NCBI RefSeq assembly: GCF_000422505.1
Contig: NZ_AULX01000033.1
Location: 1 to 64,000 of the forward strand
DNA from: Paenibacillus pinihumi DSM 23905 = JCM 16419
Lineage (GTDB): Bacteria > Bacillota > Bacilli > Paenibacillales > Paenibacillaceae
Length of the DNA stretch: 64,000 nucleotides
Reading direction: 5' to 3'
Shown: positions 9,169-17,409 of the stretch, in pieces
Numbering within the stretch: the first letter of the stretch is position 1
Layout: each line of letters opens with the position of its first letter
The notes under the pieces: model-generated
Told to the model about the DNA's origin: nothing
Database searches by the model: none
Seen by the model: the letters and a program-made list of their open reading frames with translations, nothing else
Made by a program: the position numbers and the translations under genes

Positions 9169-9204
9169 AAACGCTACAAAGTTGAAAATGATAGTCGTTT
9201 TTTT
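9169..9204 (+). terminator. Probable terminator of the accessory operon
   Basis: AAACGCTA at 9169-9176 pairs with TAGTCGTTT at 9192-9200 with one bulge, followed by a T-run. It lies 20 nt after the stop of the transglutaminase-like gene. Confidence 0.5.
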
Positions 9205-9244
9205 AATTCCTTATCAATTGATCCCAATCTCTACTATATCCTTC

Positions 9245-9304
9245 GCAAATAAACACGTAATTCTGTAAATAAACTCATCTCGCTGCAAATAAACTCGTAT
9301 CCCT
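9245..9304 (+). repeat. Three tandem imperfect 20-bp repeats
   Basis: Units start at 9245, 9265 and 9285 and share G(C/T)AAATAAACNC followed by a variable CT-rich end. They lie in a gene-free stretch (9150-9842). Related 20-bp units in the opposite orientation occur at 9571-9753. Too few and too degenerate to be a CRISPR array, and no unique spacers separate the first three. Confidence 0.6.
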
Positions 9305-9570
9305 GATACAGCTTCCATCATTATTTCCTGAATAGAGCAGAGGAAAAGGAGGAGGAAGGGAAGATGGAACGGGTTCAAAGATCGGCGGAGTAAAGCAGGA
9401 TTCATTACAGATTCAAAGCAGAGAAAAGCCTGTAACATCAAGCTGGAAGCGGGATTTATACTGGAATAACGATGGAGGACATGCGGGATCTCAACTCCAT
9501 AATGCCCTTCATCTTTCATTCCATTTTTTCGCCCTATTCCCTATTTTTATCGCCTGTCCTTCCCCTGCTC

Positions 9571-9753
9571 TTATGACTTTATTTTTATTTCCCAAGCCAT
9601 CCCTTGTCCCAAATCCCTTTATTTTCTTCCTATTTCTTCATACGACTTTATTTGCTTAGGCAAGCGGAGGAATAACGGAGAAAATGCAGGAGTGGCAAGG
9701 GCTAGCGGCGAATTGGTAAGGGTAGGGGGAGAGACACGACTTTATTTTCGAAG
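9571..9753 (-). repeat. Three dispersed, inverted copies of the same 20-bp motif
   Basis: TNNGACTTTATTT-type units occur at 9571-9590 (TTATGACTTTATTTTTATTT), 9641-9660 (TACGACTTTATTTGCTTAGG) and 9734-9753 (ACACGACTTTATTTTCGAAG). They are the reverse complement of the AAATAAA core at 9245-9304. Between them the DNA is pyrimidine-rich with no credible gene. Function unknown. Confidence 0.5.
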
Positions 9754-9784
9754 CACAGAGAGTTATAAACCGGGTTTGTAATTA

Positions 9785-9822
9785 AAGAAGCGAAAACCGG
9801 AACCAGCCGATTTTCGCTTCTT
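9785..9822 (+). promoter_or_regulatory. Hairpin in the leader of the Crp/Fnr-type gene
   Basis: AAGAAGCGAAAACCGG pairs with CCGATTTTCGCTTCTT, a 16-bp stem with one mismatch and a 6-nt loop. It ends 9 nt before the GGAGG of the next gene. There is no strong U-tract, so it could be an attenuator, an mRNA-stability element or an end-of-island marker. Confidence 0.4.
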
Positions 9823-9842
9823 CATCTTTATGGAGGTTCCAA

Positions 9843-10352
9843 ATGATACTGCACAAAGGAGAAACCTTATTCAGACAAGGAGAAACGGGACCGCTGTTTC
9901 ACTTGAGAAGCGGTATGCTGAAAATCATTAGGCTTCACCCCGACGGGTCGCAAATCCTGGTCAATCTGATTTTGCCGGACGAGATCATCCCGCATCATTC
10001 ACTTATCAGTCCTAATCCGTATTACGGTACAGCTATTGCACTGGTGACCTGTGAGGTTGATCTTCTGCCGGAAACGGCCTGGTATCAGGAGCTGGAGCAA
10101 AATCCGGAACAATACCGTGAAGTTGCGCTCAAGCTGCAGGACAAATTACGCATGATGCAGCAGCGCATGGATCAACTCACGACAATCTCGCCAATTGACA
10201 GACTTCATAAGCTTCAAGCCTGGTTCCATACCTATATCTCTCCTGTTACATTAACAGATGTTCTGACCCAGGATGAGATTGGACAATTTATCGGCATACG
10301 ACGGGAAACCGTAAACCGGCTGCTGAGAAGCCAGGCTGGCGAATCATCTTAA
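9843..10352 (+). CDS. Crp/Fnr-family transcriptional regulator (short form)
   Basis: The protein starts directly in the cyclic-nucleotide-binding-type beta roll (HKGETLFRQGETGPLFHL, ILPDEIIPHHS). A dimer helix follows (LKLQDKLRMMQQRMDQL), then a compact HTH whose recognition helix reads IRRETVNRLL. The R-E-x-x-x-R spacing equals that of E. coli CRP, which contacts TGTGA. At 169 aa it is shorter than the usual 210-230 and ends shortly after the recognition helix. A single cysteine argues against an Fnr-type iron-sulphur cluster. It faces hmp tail to tail, and a TGTGA-N6-TCACA palindrome sits in the hmp promoter region, so it may control hmp in response to NO or oxygen. That link is inference. 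Confidence 0.85.
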   Translation: MILHKGETLFRQGETGPLFHLRSGMLKIIRLHPDGSQILVNLILPDEIIPHHSLISPNPYYGTAIALVTCEVDLLPETAWYQELEQNPEQYREVALKLQDKLRMMQQRMDQLTTISPIDRLHKLQAWFHTYISPVTLTDVLTQDEIGQFIGIRRETVNRLLRSQAGESS

Positions 10353-10380
10353 TCATAATACCAAAGCAGAGCTCTCATTT

Positions 10381-11607
10381 TTATTCTGCATGCTCCAGAT
10401 TATCCGCAGGCCCGAAATATTCATAATGGATATCGGCTGCAGGAATCCCCCATTCCTTCAAGCAGCCGTTAACAGCCTTCATAAACGGTACCGGCCCACA
10501 GAAATAGAAACTTGCATCTTTGGCAGGAATGATCTCCTTAAGCCAAGGCAGGTCAATATAGCCTTCCTTATCAAAAGCATTCAGCTCTCTATCTTCTGTG
10601 GATGGCGCTCTATAGCACCAATGAGCAGAAATTTGCGCAGAACCTCGGGCAAGCTCTTCGATTTGCTGTTTCAAGGCATGGGTAGCGCCGTTCTCAGCGG
10701 CATGAATGAAGATGGCTTCCCGGTCAGGATTTGAACCCGCGAGCGTTTCAATCATGCTGACCAGAGGCGTTAATCCGACACCGCCGCTAATAAATACAAC
10801 CGGGCGCTTATCCTCCTGGTCCAGTATAAAGTCTCCGGCAGGAGCAGACAGCCATAGAATATCTCCCGGTTTGACCTGTTCATGCAAATACATCGATACT
10901 TTCCCGGCAACTTTGCCCGCAGCTGCATCCTCACGCTTCACCGAAATTCTGTAATAAGGCTTGCCCGGTGCGTCCGACAAGCTGTATTGGCGGATATGGG
11001 TATGCGCTTCTCCCGGTATTTCCACCTTCACGCTCACATACTGCCCTGGATCAAAGGCGGCTATTGCTTCACCGTCCCGAGGTGCGAGGTAAAAGGATGT
11101 TATCACATCGCTTTCTTTTTCCTTCCGATCCACCCGGAACGCTCTAAAGTCTGTCCAACCGCCTTCCTTTTGGTGCGTATCCTGATACATTTCAGCCTCG
11201 ACTCCGATAAAGACACTGGCAATCACTCCATATGCGTCTCCCCACGCTTGCAGGATTTCATCTGTTGCAGCATCGCCCAGCACCTCCTGAATTGCCTGAA
11301 GAAGATTTTGGCCGACAATCGGATAATGCTCGGCACGAACACCAAGACTGCGGTGTTTATGGGCAATCTGTTTGACAACTAGCAATATGGATTCCAGCTT
11401 ATCGATATGTTTGGCTGCAGCGTAGATGGCATTAGCAAGAGCGGTTTGCTGCCTGCCCTGGTTCTGATTCGCATGGTTGAACAAATTCAGCAGCTCAGGA
11501 TGATTGGAGAATAACAGTTTATAGAACCGTTTCGTAATATCGAGTCCATGCTGCTCCAGAACAGGCACGGTCGATTGAATGATGGCGATTGTTTTTTCAT
11601 TAAGCAT
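10381..11607 (-). CDS. hmp: Flavohaemoglobin, nitric oxide dioxygenase
   Basis: This 408-aa cytosolic protein converts NO and O2 to nitrate using NAD(P)H. The globin domain (about 1-140) shows distal Tyr29 and Gln53 and proximal His85 in IAHKHRSLG. The FAD domain carries RQYSLSD, and the NAD domain FISGGVGLTPLVSM and FYFCGPVPFM, ending EYFGP. Length and motifs are normal. The start is ATG at 11607. The upstream 163-bp region shared with the next gene contains a CRP/Fnr-like palindrome and an AT-rich promoter zone. Confidence 0.97.
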   Translation of the reverse strand: MLNEKTIAIIQSTVPVLEQHGLDITKRFYKLLFSNHPELLNLFNHANQNQGRQQTALANAIYAAAKHIDKLESILLVVKQIAHKHRSLGVRAEHYPIVGQNLLQAIQEVLGDAATDEILQAWGDAYGVIASVFIGVEAEMYQDTHQKEGGWTDFRAFRVDRKEKESDVITSFYLAPRDGEAIAAFDPGQYVSVKVEIPGEAHTHIRQYSLSDAPGKPYYRISVKREDAAAGKVAGKVSMYLHEQVKPGDILWLSAPAGDFILDQEDKRPVVFISGGVGLTPLVSMIETLAGSNPDREAIFIHAAENGATHALKQQIEELARGSAQISAHWCYRAPSTEDRELNAFDKEGYIDLPWLKEIIPAKDASFYFCGPVPFMKAVNGCLKEWGIPAADIHYEYFGPADNLEHAE

Positions 11608-11673
11608 AATTAACGCCCCGCTTTCATCTACTATAGGAATATAATAAGTATATGAAAAGACAAGCTATGTCCT

Positions 11674-11691
11674 GTGTGATTACAATCACAC
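11674..11691. promoter_or_regulatory. CRP/Fnr-type operator in the hmp promoter region
   Basis: GTGTGATTACAATCACAC is an 18-bp palindrome with 8-bp arms, containing TGTGA-N6-TCACA exactly. That is the classic site of CRP and of Bacillus Fnr-like proteins. It lies 67 nt upstream of the hmp start on the reverse strand. The nearby Crp/Fnr-type gene at 9843 carries matching recognition residues. Confidence 0.7.
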
Positions 11692-11770
11692 GATTTCGCA
11701 ACGATTTGTGAATCATTTCCATCTGGACAAAGCCTGGAACCGGTAGTACAATTTCAACCAAGATAAGGAA

Positions 11771-12448
11771 ATGAAGGGGTTGATTCCATTGACGCTGACT
11801 ACGTTTCATAATGATGAGGAGAAGGTAAAATTCGTCGACGCGATTTTGGCGGGTACACGCCTGAATTATGACAAACGCAAGCAGGATCAAGGAATTACAA
11901 AAAATAAATATCGCAATGGCAATTCCGACGAGGTGAATCAGGTGGTCTATGAGCAGTTTAGAGAAGACTACCACGTCGATGTCTATGCGGAAAACGGTTA
12001 TGAGCATATTCGTCTGTATGCCAGAGACACAAGGCAGCTCTATGTGCTTATACGTGAGGGAACCTACAGGGAGCAGGTGGAGGCCAGAGAAACACTGTAT
12101 CCGCAGACCATTCATTATTTGAATGCCTACGCCTATATGAACCGCCACCAAAGAAGGGCACCCTTCGAGGTGATTGGACAGCTTGCTTTTTTTGATATCG
12201 AGCACAATGATATCCGCTCCAGTAAAGAGGCTCTGATTCAACAAAAGGTTAAGGAAGTACTTGGGGAGCTTGATGTCGACAGGGTGTACATTATTACCTA
12301 TGAGGTAATGGGCAATCATGTGATTTCCGTGCAGGTTAGAATTCCAGGCTCAGATTTGAAGGGGCGGCCGATATTTGAAGAAGACTGGAGTTATCTCATT
12401 GTTCCTCATATTGATTCTGAAGAGCATCGGTCCATGGTCCAGCCCTAA
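11771..12448 (+). CDS. Hypothetical protein, 225 aa
   Basis: A soluble, mixed alpha/beta protein without signal peptide or membrane segment. Recognisable stretches are LAGTRLNYDKRKQDQG near the start and LGELDVDRVYIITYEVMGNHVISVQVRIPG near the end. I do not assign a family. Start choice is open: ATG at 11771 has a weak site, while AAGGGG at 11774-11779 would serve the TTG at 11789. It is divergent from hmp and could share its operator. Its terminator was split by the IS at 12558. Confidence 0.7.
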   Translation: MKGLIPLTLTTFHNDEEKVKFVDAILAGTRLNYDKRKQDQGITKNKYRNGNSDEVNQVVYEQFREDYHVDVYAENGYEHIRLYARDTRQLYVLIREGTYREQVEARETLYPQTIHYLNAYAYMNRHQRRAPFEVIGQLAFFDIEHNDIRSSKEALIQQKVKEVLGELDVDRVYIITYEVMGNHVISVQVRIPGSDLKGRPIFEEDWSYLIVPHIDSEEHRSMVQP

Positions 12449-12623
12449 TCAGAAATTTAATAAGAAGAAGCGGGCCATACAGCCAAGCTTTCTGAGGAAC
12501 AGAAGTGGATGAATCCGTAATTCACACAAACAAAAAGAAGCTCTCCAGATAATGATATGATCCCCTTATAGTAGACAAAAAAAAGAAGCCAATTAATCTG
12601 TCTACTATGGAGGGGATTTCTTT

Positions 12624-12920
12624 ATGGGCGAAATGAGAAAAACCTACGATGAAAAGTTTAAGAAAAAGACCGTTGACCTCTATCTCAAAAAGGGGTTGGG
12701 ATATAAAAGTGTAGCACGTGAAATGGGGATTAATGAGTCCTTAGTTCGCCGATGGGTAAAGCATTTTAAGGCGGAGGGCTTAAAGGGTCTTGAAGAAAAA
12801 CGGGGGAAAGCGAAAGGTCCAGGAATGGGCAGACCGCGAATACGTCCCGAAGATTCAGAGGCCAAGATCAAGCGACTCGAGGCGGAAAATGAAATGCTAA
12901 AAAAGCTCTTACAGATGTGA
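12624..12920 (+). CDS. IS3-family transposase OrfA (HTH)
   Basis: A 98-aa protein with an HTH (SVAREMGINESLVRRWVKHF) and a coiled-coil C-terminus (AKIKRLEAENEMLKKLL). The codons CTA-AAA-AAG contain the classic -1 slippery heptamer A-AAA-AAG at 12899-12905, allowing an OrfAB fusion. An ATGGAGGGGATTTC leader gives a good ribosome site for the ATG at 12624. Confidence 0.93.
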   Translation: MGEMRKTYDEKFKKKTVDLYLKKGLGYKSVAREMGINESLVRRWVKHFKAEGLKGLEEKRGKAKGPGMGRPRIRPEDSEAKIKRLEAENEMLKKLLQM

Positions 12921-13810
12921 AGGGAGGAATGGACGCTGTTTCGAGCAGCAAAAAGTTTGAGGTGATTAAAGAACTGCTCCAAAAGAATTACAGCCTTACC
13001 CTGCTATGCAACCTGGCTGGGGTATCTAGAAGTGGTTTTTACAAATGGATGTACCGACAAACGTTCGTTTCACCTAAGCAAAGCGAAGACGAAGCCTTGA
13101 AGCTTAAAATCGTCGAATGCTATGAGAAGCTCAAAGGCATTTACGGATACCGCAGAGTGAAGGTTTGGCTGAAGCGCACCTATGCCATTCACATAAACCA
13201 TAAGCGTGTACAGCGACTTATGAGCAAGCTGGGACTTCAAGCAGTCATTCGGAGGAAAAGAGCTTACTACGGTAAGAAAGAGGCTTACGTCATCTCTGAC
13301 AACCACCTGAACAGAGACTTTACAGCAGACCAGCCAAACCAAAAGTGGGTTACGGATATTACCTACCTGATCTTTAATGGACAAAGGCTGTATTTGTCTG
13401 CTATTAAAGATCTTTTTAACCATGAGATCGTAGCGTACCAGATCAGCTCGAAGAATGATTTAAAGCTGGTGTTTGATACGGTCAAAAAGGCGAGAAAACA
13501 GCGGGATACCCAGGGTGTCCTTTTGCATAGCGACCAAGGATTTCAATACACTAGCCGGCAATACAGTGCCCTGCTTAAGCGATACGGTATAAAGGCCAGT
13601 ATGTCCAGAAAGGCAAACTGCTGGGACAATGCGTGCATGGAGAACTTCTTCAGTCATTTTAAAACCGAGTGTTTCTACCTCCACTCCTTTCACTCTGCCA
13701 AGCAGGTGAGGCATGCTGCTGAGCAATACATCCACTTTTACAACCATGCACGTTTCCAAACGAAACTAAACAACCTGAGTCCTTATGAATACCGAACTCA
13801 GGCTGCTTAA
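12917..13810 (+). CDS. IS3-family transposase OrfB (DDE integrase core)
   Basis: HTH_21-like region (GIYGYRRVKVWLKRTY), then DDE residues: D in WVTDITY, D in LHSDQGFQYTS and E in CMENFFSHFK. The family tail is RFQTKLNNLSPYEYR. The frame overlaps the orfA stop in GTGA at 12917, so it may be made by frameshift at 12899-12905 or by coupling from the GTG. It appears intact, so the IS may be active. Confidence 0.93.
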   Translation: MKGGMDAVSSSKKFEVIKELLQKNYSLTLLCNLAGVSRSGFYKWMYRQTFVSPKQSEDEALKLKIVECYEKLKGIYGYRRVKVWLKRTYAIHINHKRVQRLMSKLGLQAVIRRKRAYYGKKEAYVISDNHLNRDFTADQPNQKWVTDITYLIFNGQRLYLSAIKDLFNHEIVAYQISSKNDLKLVFDTVKKARKQRDTQGVLLHSDQGFQYTSRQYSALLKRYGIKASMSRKANCWDNACMENFFSHFKTECFYLHSFHSAKQVRHAAEQYIHFYNHARFQTKLNNLSPYEYRTQAA

Positions 13811-13898
13811 ATATTGCTTTTTATTTGCTGTCTACTTGACAGGGGTCACTTCAGAATTTGGAGGGCTTCTTTTTCATGCAAACAAGTTGATCATGCTC

Positions 13899-15032
13899 TT
13901 ATTTCTTTTGCTTCAGCCGCTTAACCTCTGACTGTTCCCAGTTGCGCAGCAGCGGATACGGGTCAAACGCCCACTCCATTAACCCGCGGTCCCGGTAGAT
14001 GCCGTAGTGGAGATGAGGCGGGAATTTCCCTTGGGTTCCCGGCTTGCCGTATCCTGAGCTTCCTACCCAGCCTACAACCTGCCCGGGCGTTACAATATCT
14101 CCGACCTTGATATTCTTCTCAAAGCCGGACAAGTGGGCGTAGTAATGGTACACATTATCTAAATCCCGAATGCCTATCCGCCATCCGCCGTAACGGTTCC
14201 ATCCTTTAATTTCAACAACGCCGTAGGAGGTGCTGCGAACAGGAACGCCGTAACCGGCAAAGATATCGGTGCCCTCATGAATTCTCCGGCCGCCCCAGCC
14301 GCGTTTGGTCCCCCAGGTGCTTTGGTAAGAGTAAACGCTGGTTGTCGGGAGCGGGAAGGCATGCTCGAACAAATCAAGCCGGCCAAAATGCTCATACAGC
14401 TTGGAAAACTGCAGTACACGCTGCACAGCACGGCTGTTGTGATAGTAGTCCCAAATGCCTTTGGCGAAATTTTGAGGGCCAGGACCATATTTCGTGTAAT
14501 GCTGCGTAATCGCTTGAAGGACGTCCTGCTCATTATCCCGCTGTGCCTGGCCGTCCCCGTTTCCATCCAGTCCAATGCCGTTAAAAAGAAGAATCGAAGC
14601 AGGGAGGCTGTCTTCCTGATCCGGATTCAAAGGACCTGACCAGCTTTCCTTAGGAACAAAAATGCCAAGCAGCTCGCTGGTTGCGGTTCTTTTCTTGGGA
14701 TGCGCTTTGTTGAGCGTCCGCTCATATTGATCAATAGCAGCCAAATGAAACCACGGAATACCGGTTAAAGAACTCCAGGTATTCAGCAGTTCTTTTCGCT
14801 GCTTGAAAATTTCCTCCTTGGACAGCTTCTTTTCAGCGGGCGGCGCGGCGTGAATTGGCGAAGCGCAGATACCCAGCATCAGAGATAAGCTGATCACGGC
14901 AACAACAGATTTGCCGGCTTTCTGCATGAAGGAAAACCGCCAGGGCGTATTGCGCCATCTGATCAGGCGCGAAAAAGTCAGACATTTCGGCTGCCAACGG
15001 GTGATGATGGGGCTCAGATTGGGTATTTTCAG
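13899..15032 (-). CDS. M23 (LytM-type) peptidoglycan endopeptidase, secreted
   Basis: The C-terminal lysostaphin-like zinc domain is complete: [17 protein letters not shown] supplies HxxxD, and [11 protein letters not shown] supplies the HxH. It cleaves peptide cross-links in the wall. A hydrophobic export segment follows a basic start ([22 protein letters not shown]). AAGGAGG is ideally placed for a CTG start at 15032 (377 aa); an ATG at 14927 would begin right at the signal peptide. The central region is a lysozyme-like helical linker. Divergent from lipA. Its terminator is interrupted by the IS3 element. Confidence 0.88.
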   Translation of the reverse strand: MKIPNLSPIITRWQPKCLTFSRLIRWRNTPWRFSFMQKAGKSVVAVISLSLMLGICASPIHAAPPAEKKLSKEEIFKQRKELLNTWSSLTGIPWFHLAAIDQYERTLNKAHPKKRTATSELLGIFVPKESWSGPLNPDQEDSLPASILLFNGIGLDGNGDGQAQRDNEQDVLQAITQHYTKYGPGPQNFAKGIWDYYHNSRAVQRVLQFSKLYEHFGRLDLFEHAFPLPTTSVYSYQSTWGTKRGWGGRRIHEGTDIFAGYGVPVRSTSYGVVEIKGWNRYGGWRIGIRDLDNVYHYYAHLSGFEKNIKVGDIVTPGQVVGWVGSSGYGKPGTQGKFPPHLHYGIYRDRGLMEWAFDPYPLLRNWEQSEVKRLKQKK

Positions 15033-15072
15033 ACGATTCACCTCCTTGCTGTTAGTTATCATTTGCAACGGA

Positions 15073-15100
15073 TTGGATTTTATCCGATTCATGTTATAAT
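15073..15100 (+). promoter_or_regulatory. Sigma-A-type promoter of lipA
   Basis: TTGGAT at 15073-15078 and TATAAT at 15095-15100 are separated by 16 bp, about 65 nt upstream of the lipA start. Confidence 0.6.
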
Positions 15101-15164
15101 AGGTCAAGGAATAAAAACTTTAGGGCGCCTTTTTGCGCTTGTTCAGGAAAGCAGGTATGCCTTC

Positions 15165-16061
15165 ATGAAGACAAAACGTAAAGAACCATTGGCTAAGCCT
15201 GATTGGCTTCGAATAAAATTGACCACCGACGGCAACTATGCCGAAATTAAGGATATGATGCGCTCCAAGACGCTGCACAGCGTATGTGAGGAGGCGCGTT
15301 GCCCCAACATTTATGAATGCTGGGCTAACCGGACGGCAACCTTTATGATATTGGGGGATCTTTGTACCCGGGCTTGCCGTTTTTGTGCGGTCAAAACGGG
15401 AATGCCTACAGAGCTTGATTTGCAGGAGCCGGATCGCGTAGCCGAAGCGGCCGAGCAGATGGGACTGCGGCATTGTGTTGTAACTTCTGTAGCACGGGAT
15501 GACTTGTCGGATGGAGGAGCTTCAATCTTTGTAGGGACAATCCATGCGATTCGTGCCCGTCTGCCTCTGTGCAGTGTTGAGGTCCTGATTCCGGATTTCC
15601 TCGGCAACCGCGACGCATTGCAGCTTGTAATGGATGCCAAGCCGGACATTCTGAACCACAATATCGAAACAGTCAGACGTCTGTCTGACCGGGTAAGAGC
15701 GCGTGCCAAATACGATCGTACCCTTGAGCTGCTGCGCAGAGCGAAGGAGATGAACCCGGATATTCCGACTAAATCCAGCATTATGCTGGGTCTGGGTGAG
15801 GAGTGGGATGAAATTTTGCAGACTATGGATGACTTGCGTTCAGTAGGCTGCAATATTTTGACGCTCGGACAATACTTACAGCCGACCAAAAGCCATCTTC
15901 AAGTGGAACGCTATGTGCATCCGGACGAGTTTGCCAAGCTGAAGCAGGAAGGGCTTGCACGCGGGTTCAGCCACGTAGAGTCGGCTCCGCTTGTTCGCAG
16001 CTCCTACCATGCCCATGAGCAGGTGCAGTCCGCCGCGAAGGCTGAGGCGGTAATGAAATAA
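15165..16061 (+). CDS. lipA: Lipoyl synthase
   Basis: A radical-SAM enzyme of about 298 aa that inserts two sulphurs into protein-bound octanoyl groups to make lipoyl cofactors. The auxiliary cluster cysteines are C41, C46 and C52 ([13 protein letters not shown]), and the radical-SAM cysteines are C67, C71 and C74 (CTRACRFC). The C-terminal RSSYHA carries the conserved serine. The frame extends upstream to 15063, but homologues begin near [14 protein letters not shown], so the ATG at 15165 is chosen. Confidence 0.96.
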   Translation: MKTKRKEPLAKPDWLRIKLTTDGNYAEIKDMMRSKTLHSVCEEARCPNIYECWANRTATFMILGDLCTRACRFCAVKTGMPTELDLQEPDRVAEAAEQMGLRHCVVTSVARDDLSDGGASIFVGTIHAIRARLPLCSVEVLIPDFLGNRDALQLVMDAKPDILNHNIETVRRLSDRVRARAKYDRTLELLRRAKEMNPDIPTKSSIMLGLGEEWDEILQTMDDLRSVGCNILTLGQYLQPTKSHLQVERYVHPDEFAKLKQEGLARGFSHVESAPLVRSSYHAHEQVQSAAKAEAVMK

Positions 16062-16077
16062 GAAGGGTGGAAAGGCT

Positions 16078-16794
16078 TTGATTCAAGTTGGCGGCAGATC
16101 ATATGAATTGTTATATGAACATAAGAACGCTTGGAATCCCGAAGCTTTCCGTGACCGGTACAGTGAAGTTTTGGAACGGTATGATTACATTGTCGGTGAT
16201 TGGGGCTATAGCCAGTTAAGGTTAAAAGGGTTTTTCAAGGACGGTCATCCGAAGGCGAATAAGGACTCTGTCTATTCTTCCATTACGGACTATATTAATG
16301 AATATTGCAATTTTGGCTGTGCCTATTTCATGCTGCAAAAGCTGGCGGCTCCCAAAAAGCTGTTAGACGACACCAAGGACAAGCAGTCGGCGAAGGAAGC
16401 CGGCAGGGAGCCGAAGGACGGCCTGAGTGACGAGCAGCATGAGCCGGATGATATTGCTTTGCAACAGGAGTCAGCAGAGTCTTCTGGCGAAGTGAGGATA
16501 GAATCCGTTATTGAGGAAGTGCCTGCAGCAACTGCCAAAGTTCAGGCAGCGGCTGCTGCACCAAAAGAAGCTAAAGAAACTAGAGAAGCCCATCCGCGTG
16601 AGTTCCGGACGAAAGAGCCGAAGGGAGCTGCAGGCAAGGCTGCTCCAGGGGACAAAGAGTCCGGAAAAGAACAGCGCCGGGAGCCCAGACATGCTCCTAG
16701 AGATCATGCCAGACCCAAATACAAAGACAGATCCAAAGCACAGCAGGAATCTGCCGCTGCCAAGGAAGCAGTAAAAACCGGCGAACCTTCGTAA
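16078..16794 (+). CDS. yutD: YutD-family protein with a long charged C-terminal tail
   Basis: The first 95 residues match the YutD/DUF1027 family (YELLYEHKNAWNPEAFRDRYSE, DYIVGDWGYSQLRLKGFF, DYINEYCNFGCAYFML). Its position right after lipA is the same in Bacillus. Residues from about 100 on are a low-complexity, Ala/Lys/Glu/Arg-rich tail not needed for the family fold and probably disordered. The start is TTG at 16078. Function is unknown in the family. Confidence 0.88.
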   Translation: MIQVGGRSYELLYEHKNAWNPEAFRDRYSEVLERYDYIVGDWGYSQLRLKGFFKDGHPKANKDSVYSSITDYINEYCNFGCAYFMLQKLAAPKKLLDDTKDKQSAKEAGREPKDGLSDEQHEPDDIALQQESAESSGEVRIESVIEEVPAATAKVQAAAAAPKEAKETREAHPREFRTKEPKGAAGKAAPGDKESGKEQRREPRHAPRDHARPKYKDRSKAQQESAAAKEAVKTGEPS

Positions 16795-16812
16795 GAGGGC
16801 GCCGGTTTTTTA
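16774..16812. terminator. Terminator between yutD and queF
   Basis: AAAACCGGCG at 16774-16783 pairs with CGCCGGTTTT at 16800-16809, followed by T residues. The yutD stop codon lies in the loop. The A-run on the other side lets it also serve the convergent que operon. Confidence 0.82.
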
Positions 16813-16852
16813 TTGCATTTAACCATGAAAAACATTTACAGCGTAAATGATA

Positions 16853-17362
16853 TTATCGATTATTAATATTCTCAGGATACAGATCATGATTCATGAGCCG
16901 ATGCTCGGCCATCGTCTCATATTTTGTTCCAGGCTGTCCCCAGTTGCAGTAAGGATCAATCGAGATGCCGCCTCTAGGGGTGAATTTTCCCCATACTTCG
17001 ATATAACGGGGCGACATGAGGTCTATCAGATCGTTCATCATGATGTTGATGCAATCCTCATGGAAGTCGCCGTGGTTGCGGAAGCTGAACATATACAGTT
17101 TAAGAGATTTGCTCTCTACCATACGCTGATCCGGAATATAGGAGATATAAATGGCTGCAAAATCAGGCTGTCCCGTCATCGGGCACAGGCTCGTAAATTC
17201 CGGACAGTTAAACTTTACAAAATAATCCCGGTTGGGGTGCTTGTTCTCAAAACTTTCCAAAATGCCAGGGGAATATTCGGAAGGATAGACCGTCCCCTGA
17301 TTGCCCAGCAGTGTAATGCCGGACAAATCTTCTTTTTCTCTGCCGCTGATTGAATTTGTCAT
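16853..17362 (-). CDS. queF: NADPH-dependent 7-cyano-7-deazaguanine reductase (preQ0 to preQ1)
   Basis: The 169-aa unimodular QueF type. The catalytic Cys60 is in [12 protein letters not shown], with Asp67 seven residues later; the NADPH/QueF motif [13 protein letters not shown] and the FHEDC segment are present. It makes preQ1, the last free precursor of tRNA queuosine. It is the final gene of the queCDEF operon, 47 nt after queE. Confidence 0.96.
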   Translation of the reverse strand: MTNSISGREKEDLSGITLLGNQGTVYPSEYSPGILESFENKHPNRDYFVKFNCPEFTSLCPMTGQPDFAAIYISYIPDQRMVESKSLKLYMFSFRNHGDFHEDCINIMMNDLIDLMSPRYIEVWGKFTPRGGISIDPYCNWGQPGTKYETMAEHRLMNHDLYPENINNR

Positions 17363-17409
17363 TTGATTATGTTCCTTTCAACCCGTTAATGATTAGTTTT
17401 ATGAATTTC

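Larger units (their letters stand above)
12558..13848 (+). mobile_element. Complete IS3-family insertion sequence
   Basis: Imperfect terminal repeats are TGATCCCCTTATAGTAGACA at 12558-12577 and, read inward from 13848, TGACCCCTGTCAAGTAGACA. orfA and orfB lie between them with a standard frameshift site. No target duplication is obvious at the chosen ends (ATA on the left, CTT on the right). Length about 1.29 kb. Confidence 0.85.
12532..13874. terminator. Bidirectional terminator hairpin split by an IS3 element
   Basis: AAAAAGAAGCTCTCCA at 12532-12547 and TGGAGGGCTTCTTTTT at 13859-13874 are complementary at 15 of 16 positions. Only GATAATGATA and CTTCAGAATT lie between the arms and the two IS ends. 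Without the IS this would be a strong hairpin between the convergent 225-aa gene and the M23 peptidase gene, with A and T tracts on the correct sides for termination in both directions. The insertion has separated the arms by about 1.3 kb. Confidence 0.7.

Noticed and set aside
9245-9304. Possible CRISPR array
   Set aside because: Only three degenerate 20-bp units with no spacers between them and no cas genes in the window.
9214-9519. 101-aa reverse-strand open frame in the repeat-bearing gap
   Set aside because: It has no ribosome site, runs through the tandem repeats and has a compositionally random sequence.
11624-12319. 231-aa reverse open frame opposite the 225-aa gene
   Set aside because: It is antisense to a better-supported gene, starts without a ribosome site and looks like a frame shadow.
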